From NCBI RefSeq assembly GCF_009498735.1, contig NZ_ML762426.1, positions 1-37,886 on the forward strand: a DNA stretch of 37,886 bases, read 5' to 3'. Numbering within the stretch: the first letter of the stretch is position 1; every line of letters starts with the position of its first letter. This document shows positions 34,380 through 37,886 of the stretch, in pieces. Position numbers and translations under genes: made by a program. Origin of the DNA: Gracilibacillus oryzae. GTDB taxonomy: Bacteria > Bacillota > Bacilli > Bacillales > Amphibacillaceae. The notes under the pieces are model-generated. The model was not told the DNA's origin, ran no database searches, and worked only from the letters and a program-made list of their open reading frames with translations.

Positions 34380-35402
34380 TTACTTGATTTTTCCTTGGAT
34401 ATAGTCTTTGTTTAATAAAAACAGCCGCAGTATTAACAACACTGATGGAATTAATAAACAGAATCCAGCTACAAAAGCAATGATTAATGCAATTGCCATT
34501 GCTTCACTTGTAAAACCTTCTGTAATGGTCAAATGAGGATAGAGTAAATATGGATAATGAGAAATTCCATATGCAAAAAATGCAATTAAAAATTGAAATA
34601 CTAATACATGAAAGGCTAATCCATAGCTGCGCCTTAACCAGATAAGTCTAGTTGTAATAAGAAAAAGCACAAACGAAATAAGGAACATCCACCACAAATC
34701 AACCAGTCGGGCAAAATGCTCAGGGTTATGCATTCTTAATTCGACGATTATACCCGTTGCTGTCAGGATTGCTGGTAATGACCAGCTTAAAGCATATTTA
34801 CGCATTAATTCTGTTGCAGGCTCATCTTTTGCTACACTTGCATACCAAGTCAGAAATACTGCAGAAATATAAAGCACACTAGTCAAACTTAAAATCACAA
34901 TACTCCATGTTAATGGACTTGTGAACAAAGTAAGATAATCTAAAATAATTCGTGAATCTTCTATATAAACGAATCCACCTTCTGAAATAGTTAATACAAT
35001 GGAAAGCGAAGCAGGGATAAACAGACCAGAAAAGCCATAAAGATATGTCCAAAAGTTACTCTTCAATTTTCCATATGTGGAAAAAGCGTAGTAGGATCCT
35101 CGTATCGCTAATAATACAACTGAAATGCTTGCCGGTACTAAAAGAATCGTGCCATAGAAATACGCAGTACTTGGAAAAAAGCCGACAATTCCTACAAAGA
35201 AGAAAACAAGAAAGACATTCGTAACTTCCCAGACAGGTGATAAATAACGCTGGATAATATTACTGATGATATGCTGCTTATTTGTCAGAACACTGTAGGC
35301 ATTGAAGAATCCTGCGCCAAAGTCAATTGAAGCAATAATAATATAGCCAAATAAAAACATCCACAATACTGATATTCCAATTAATTCATATGACAAGATC
35401 AT
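34380..35402 (-). CDS. cydB: Cytochrome bd oxidase subunit II
   Basis: A 340-residue polytopic membrane protein with about eight or nine helices, of the CydB family; FGYIIIASIDFGAGFF near residues 18-33 is the characteristic first segment. Together with CydA it forms the quinol oxidase that reduces oxygen to water with high affinity. Length matches the YthB/Geobacillus CydB type. It overlaps the end of cydA by 4 bases (ATGA-type junction), so translation is coupled. cydS follows it. Confidence 0.94.
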   Translation of the reverse strand: MILSYELIGISVLWMFLFGYIIIASIDFGAGFFNAYSVLTNKQHIISNIIQRYLSPVWEVTNVFLVFFFVGIVGFFPSTAYFYGTILLVPASISVVLLAIRGSYYAFSTYGKLKSNFWTYLYGFSGLFIPASLSIVLTISEGGFVYIEDSRIILDYLTLFTSPLTWSIVILSLTSVLYISAVFLTWYASVAKDEPATELMRKYALSWSLPAILTATGIIVELRMHNPEHFARLVDLWWMFLISFVLFLITTRLIWLRRSYGLAFHVLVFQFLIAFFAYGISHYPYLLYPHLTITEGFTSEAMAIALIIAFVAGFCLLIPSVLLILRLFLLNKDYIQGKIK

Positions 35403-36733
35403 CCCCCTCCTTTCCTATCTGCTAATTCTCGTTCGATCGGATTTGACCGGAACATCCGGACTAAAACAATGGCACTTGCCAGACCCAGTACAATATAAAG
35501 TCCGATAAATAAATAGAGCATCAAATCAACTTGGTCGCTTGTTGTTGCAGCATCTTCTGTCCTCAATATCCCTCGCAGTACCCAAGGCTGCCGTCCAACT
35601 TCTGCCAGCCACCAGCCAGCTTCAATGGCGATCATGGAGAGTGGTCCTGATGCTACAATTAACCATAGAAAGAACCTCCGATGGATAAATTTCTTTTTTA
35701 AAAATTTCCCGATTAAATATACCAGTCCTAAGAAAGTGACTCCCATACCAATCATCACCATAATATTAAACAAATAATGAATATAGAGTGGCGGAATGTT
35801 TTCTGCCGGAAATTTATCTAAACCTATAACTTCAGCTGTAGGAGTACCATGTGCAAGGATGCTTAATGCATAAGGTATTTTAATTGAGTATTTTACTTCA
35901 TCTCCATTTTGCAATATACCGAAAAGAGTGAGTGATGCACTTTCTTCTGTATCAAAGTGCCATTCCATTGCTGCTAGTTTCTCTGGCTGGTACTCTGCTA
36001 GATACTTGCCGGCAAAATCCCCAATGACGGCAGCTGCTATGGAAAAAACTAAACCTACTTTTATTGTAAGTAATAAAGCTTTTTTGTGGTAAACATGGTT
36101 GGAACCCTTGAGCATTCGATAGGCTCCAATTGACGCAAGAATAAAAGCAGAAGTCATATAGGCAGTCGCAAGCACATGAGCAACTTTTGTTGGCATAGAT
36201 GGGTTAAACATAGCCAATATCGGCTGCACATTGATTAGATTGCCATTGGCGATTTCAAATCCTTGCGGTGAATTCATAAACGAATTAACCATCGTAATAA
36301 ATATGGCAGAGCATGAAGCACCGATTGCGACCGGAATAAGGATAAGCATGTGTTTTCGCTGATCTTCAAAGCGATCCCATGTATATAAATAAATCCCTAA
36401 GAAAATGGCCTCAAAGAAAAAAGCAAATGTTTCCATAAACAATGGAAGTGCGATTGCATTTCCGGCTAATTCCATAAAAGTAGGCCAAAGCAGATTTAAT
36501 TGCAAACCAATCGCAGTCCCTGTAACAACTCCGACAGCGACAGTAATAATATAACCTCTTGTCCATCGTCTCGCTAACAGGATATAATGCTCGTCCTGTC
36601 TTTTGATTCCAAGCCATTGCGCTATAAAGATCAACAGGGGAATTCCAACACCGACTGTTGCATAGATAATATGAAATGTCAGAGTTAGTTCTGTTAACAT
36701 CCTGCTGTACAATACTGCTTGTTCATTATCCAT
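35399..36733 (-). CDS. cydA: Cytochrome bd oxidase subunit I
   Basis: A 444-residue membrane protein of nine helices that holds the haems. His21 and His186 are the expected haem ligands, and Glu101 and Glu108 lie in the proton path (MET...FFE). A GRQPW motif near residue 384 is conserved in all CydA. The Q-loop between about residues 240 and 320 is short, as in the Geobacillus/YthA branch rather than E. coli. The ribosome site AAAGGAGA is 6 bases before the ATG. It heads cydA-cydB-cydS. No cydCD transporter genes are in the window. Confidence 0.95.
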   Translation of the reverse strand: MDNEQAVLYSRMLTELTLTFHIIYATVGVGIPLLIFIAQWLGIKRQDEHYILLARRWTRGYIITVAVGVVTGTAIGLQLNLLWPTFMELAGNAIALPLFMETFAFFFEAIFLGIYLYTWDRFEDQRKHMLILIPVAIGASCSAIFITMVNSFMNSPQGFEIANGNLINVQPILAMFNPSMPTKVAHVLATAYMTSAFILASIGAYRMLKGSNHVYHKKALLLTIKVGLVFSIAAAVIGDFAGKYLAEYQPEKLAAMEWHFDTEESASLTLFGILQNGDEVKYSIKIPYALSILAHGTPTAEVIGLDKFPAENIPPLYIHYLFNIMVMIGMGVTFLGLVYLIGKFLKKKFIHRRFFLWLIVASGPLSMIAIEAGWWLAEVGRQPWVLRGILRTEDAATTSDQVDLMLYLFIGLYIVLGLASAIVLVRMFRSNPIERELADRKGGG

Positions 36734-36746
36734 AAAAATATCTCCT

Positions 36747-36854
36747 TTATCCCATAACCATTCTGCGAAAAATAGAAATTCCTATTATAAATGCAACTAA
36801 GAATATTAAAATGACCAGTTTTCTTTCGTGTTTGCGATAAATAGGAAACACCAC
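36747..36854 (-). CDS. Possible small membrane protein before cydA
   Basis: A 35-codon frame from GTG 36854 to TAA 36747. It has a basic start (YRKHERK), one hydrophobic helix (LVILIFLVAFIIGISIF) and then RRMVMG. Its stop codon overlaps the cydA ribosome site (TAAAGGAG), which is typical of coupled genes. The frame is open further upstream, to a TGA about 20 codons earlier, with no ATG. No good ribosome site precedes the GTG. I do not recognise it; it may be a real small subunit, a remnant, or chance. Confidence 0.4.
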   Translation of the reverse strand: MVFPIYRKHERKLVILIFLVAFIIGISIFRRMVMG

Positions 36855-37086
36855 TTTCGTATAAGTTCTGCACTTATCATTCGCGCGCTTTACAGCTTTT
36901 ATACATTCCTGTTTTCATTTATAGGAAGGATATGCCTATTTATTTCAGTTAATTTATTCCTCAGATGGTGGTATAATTAAAATTCCGCTTTTTTTTGAAA
37001 ACAAGCTAGATACGATTCTGAAATTTGCAGGATAAATTGATAAGAAAACGGGTATAAGAAAGCAAGAAGGTAAGAGGGAGAGTGAG
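36855..37086. other. cyd-symporter divergent region
   Basis: 232 bases between two divergent units. The right part holds the symporter promoter. On the left side I found no clear sigma-A promoter or Rex-type TTGTGAA-N-TTCACAA operator for the cyd operon. Confidence 0.5.
36969..36977 (+). promoter_or_regulatory. Extended -10 promoter for the symporter gene
   Basis: TGGTATAAT is a perfect extended -10, with TTAATT 17 bases upstream as a weak -35. It gives a leader of about 105 bases before ATG 37087. Confidence 0.6.
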
Positions 37087-37886
37087 ATGATGGAAGTAAT
37101 AGAGAACTTTCTAAATGAACTAGTGAATGGTGGAAATGATATCTTATGGAATAAAGGAGTACTTATATGCTTACTATTAGGTGCCGGACTTTATTTTACG
37201 ATTAGATCCAGATTTGTCCAGTTTAGACTATTTGGGGAAATGTTTAAGGTTATTAAAGAAGAAGCAAAAGAACAAAGCGGGAAAAAAGGGACCAATGCCT
37301 TTCAAGCTTTTAGTATTACAATCGCTTCTCGTGTAGGGACAGGTAACTTATCTGGTGTCGCTTTAGCAGTAGCAGCGGGCGGACCTGGTGCAGTTTTTTG
37401 GATGTGGGTAGTTGCTTTAATTGGGATGGCAACAGCCTTTATTGAGAGTATGTTAGCACAGGTATATAAAGAATCTGATAAAGACGGCTTCCGTGGCGGT
37501 CCATCTTATTATATGGAGAAAGCTTTAGGACAAAAGTGGCTGGGAGTACTATTTTCTATCTTAATAACTATTTCTTTTGGTTTTGTCTTTAATGCTGTCC
37601 AGGCAAATACAATTTCGGGTGCAGTAGAGGAAGCATTTCAAATTGATCCAATCTGGACTGGACTGGTTTTAGTAATTTTAGCAGGATTAATTGTCTTTGG
37701 CGGAATTAAACGAATTGCATCTGTTGCAGGGGTCATTGTGCCTGTGATGGCTGTTATTTATATGCTTGTTGCATTTTATGTTGTGTTTACGAACTTATCA
37801 GCAATCCCAGAAGTATTTGGAATGATTTTTAGTAATGCATTTGGCGGAATGAGAGAGGTATTTGCTGGAGGAGCTGGTGCAGCATT
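37087..37886 (+). CDS. Sodium:alanine/glycine symporter family protein (partial)
   Basis: The first 266 residues of an AGCS-family symporter (AlsT/GlnT/DagA type), cut by the window end. At least five hydrophobic segments are visible. Family signatures include YFTIRSRFVQFR near residue 35, AFQAFSITIASRVGTGNLSGVA, and the GGPSYYMEKALG and FGGIKRIASVAG blocks. It moves alanine, glycine or glutamine with Na+; the substrate is not readable. Two ATGs are in tandem (37087 and 37090). The ribosome site is AGGGAGAGTGAG. It is divergent from the cyd operon. Confidence 0.93.
   Translation, partial: MMEVIENFLNELVNGGNDILWNKGVLICLLLGAGLYFTIRSRFVQFRLFGEMFKVIKEEAKEQSGKKGTNAFQAFSITIASRVGTGNLSGVALAVAAGGPGAVFWMWVVALIGMATAFIESMLAQVYKESDKDGFRGGPSYYMEKALGQKWLGVLFSILITISFGFVFNAVQANTISGAVEEAFQIDPIWTGLVLVILAGLIVFGGIKRIASVAGVIVPVMAVIYMLVAFYVVFTNLSAIPEVFGMIFSNAFGGMREVFAGGAGAA

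Noticed and set aside
1-37886. Phage, toxin-antitoxin, defence or biosynthetic cluster
   Set aside because: No integrase, restriction, abortive-infection or synthase genes are seen; the gene order is conserved Bacillaceae core.

Overview
The window looks like a chromosomal core segment of a low-GC member of the Bacillaceae. It opens with the 3' end of a 23S rRNA gene and a 5S rRNA gene. It then follows, with local changes, the gene order I recall from the Bacillus subtilis ytgP-to-tyrS region. Na+-type MotP/MotS stator genes and the AT-rich composition fit the halophilic or alkaliphilic genera around Oceanobacillus, Gracilibacillus and Virgibacillus. I cannot fix the genus from sequence alone.

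Layout. 1-300: end of an rRNA operon, followed by a strong terminator. 424-5016: an ASCH-domain protein, the flavoprotein YtfP (minus), the MurJ-type flippase YtgP, the pseudouridine synthase YtzG and the small DeoR-type protein YtzE (minus). 5157-8645: a two-TM potassium channel with an RCK domain, ThpR, a conserved unknown protein and the kinase-like YtmP. 8626-16570: YtzH, TrmB, YtzB, the M42 aminopeptidase YtoP, a DUF84 NTPase, an anchored unknown, YtpP, YtpQ, YtpR and the DNA translocase SftA. 16868-19633: murC and the stress genes ytxG, ytxH and ytxJ behind a good sigma-B promoter. 19635-26100: a long FtsA-like ATPase (minus), aroA, ccpA, motP and motS. 26271-31793 (minus): acuC, acuB and acuA, then a class A penicillin-binding protein. 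32104-33634: a tyrosine T-box leader and tyrS. 33641-34260: a large nested palindromic element. 34262-36854 (minus): cytochrome bd oxidase cydA, cydB and the tiny cydS, with a possible extra small membrane ORF in front. 37087 to the end: a truncated Na+/amino-acid symporter.

Themes. Much of the segment serves the envelope and division (YtgP, MurC, the class A PBP, SftA, the FtsA-like ATPase) and carbon control (CcpA, the acu genes, with a candidate cre site at the start of acuA). Ion use also recurs (K+ channel, MotPS, Na+ symporter).

Most of the region is ordinary conserved chromosome and I see no phage, CRISPR array or defence island. The items most worth a second look are: (1) the 620-bp palindromic element, whose two arms keep the same nested hairpins with different, base-compensated stem sequences; (2) an in-frame TAA that cuts the DNA-reading winged-helix domain off SftA; (3) the FtsA-like protein with about five tandem NG/GD repeat units; and (4) very small membrane ORFs flanking cydAB.
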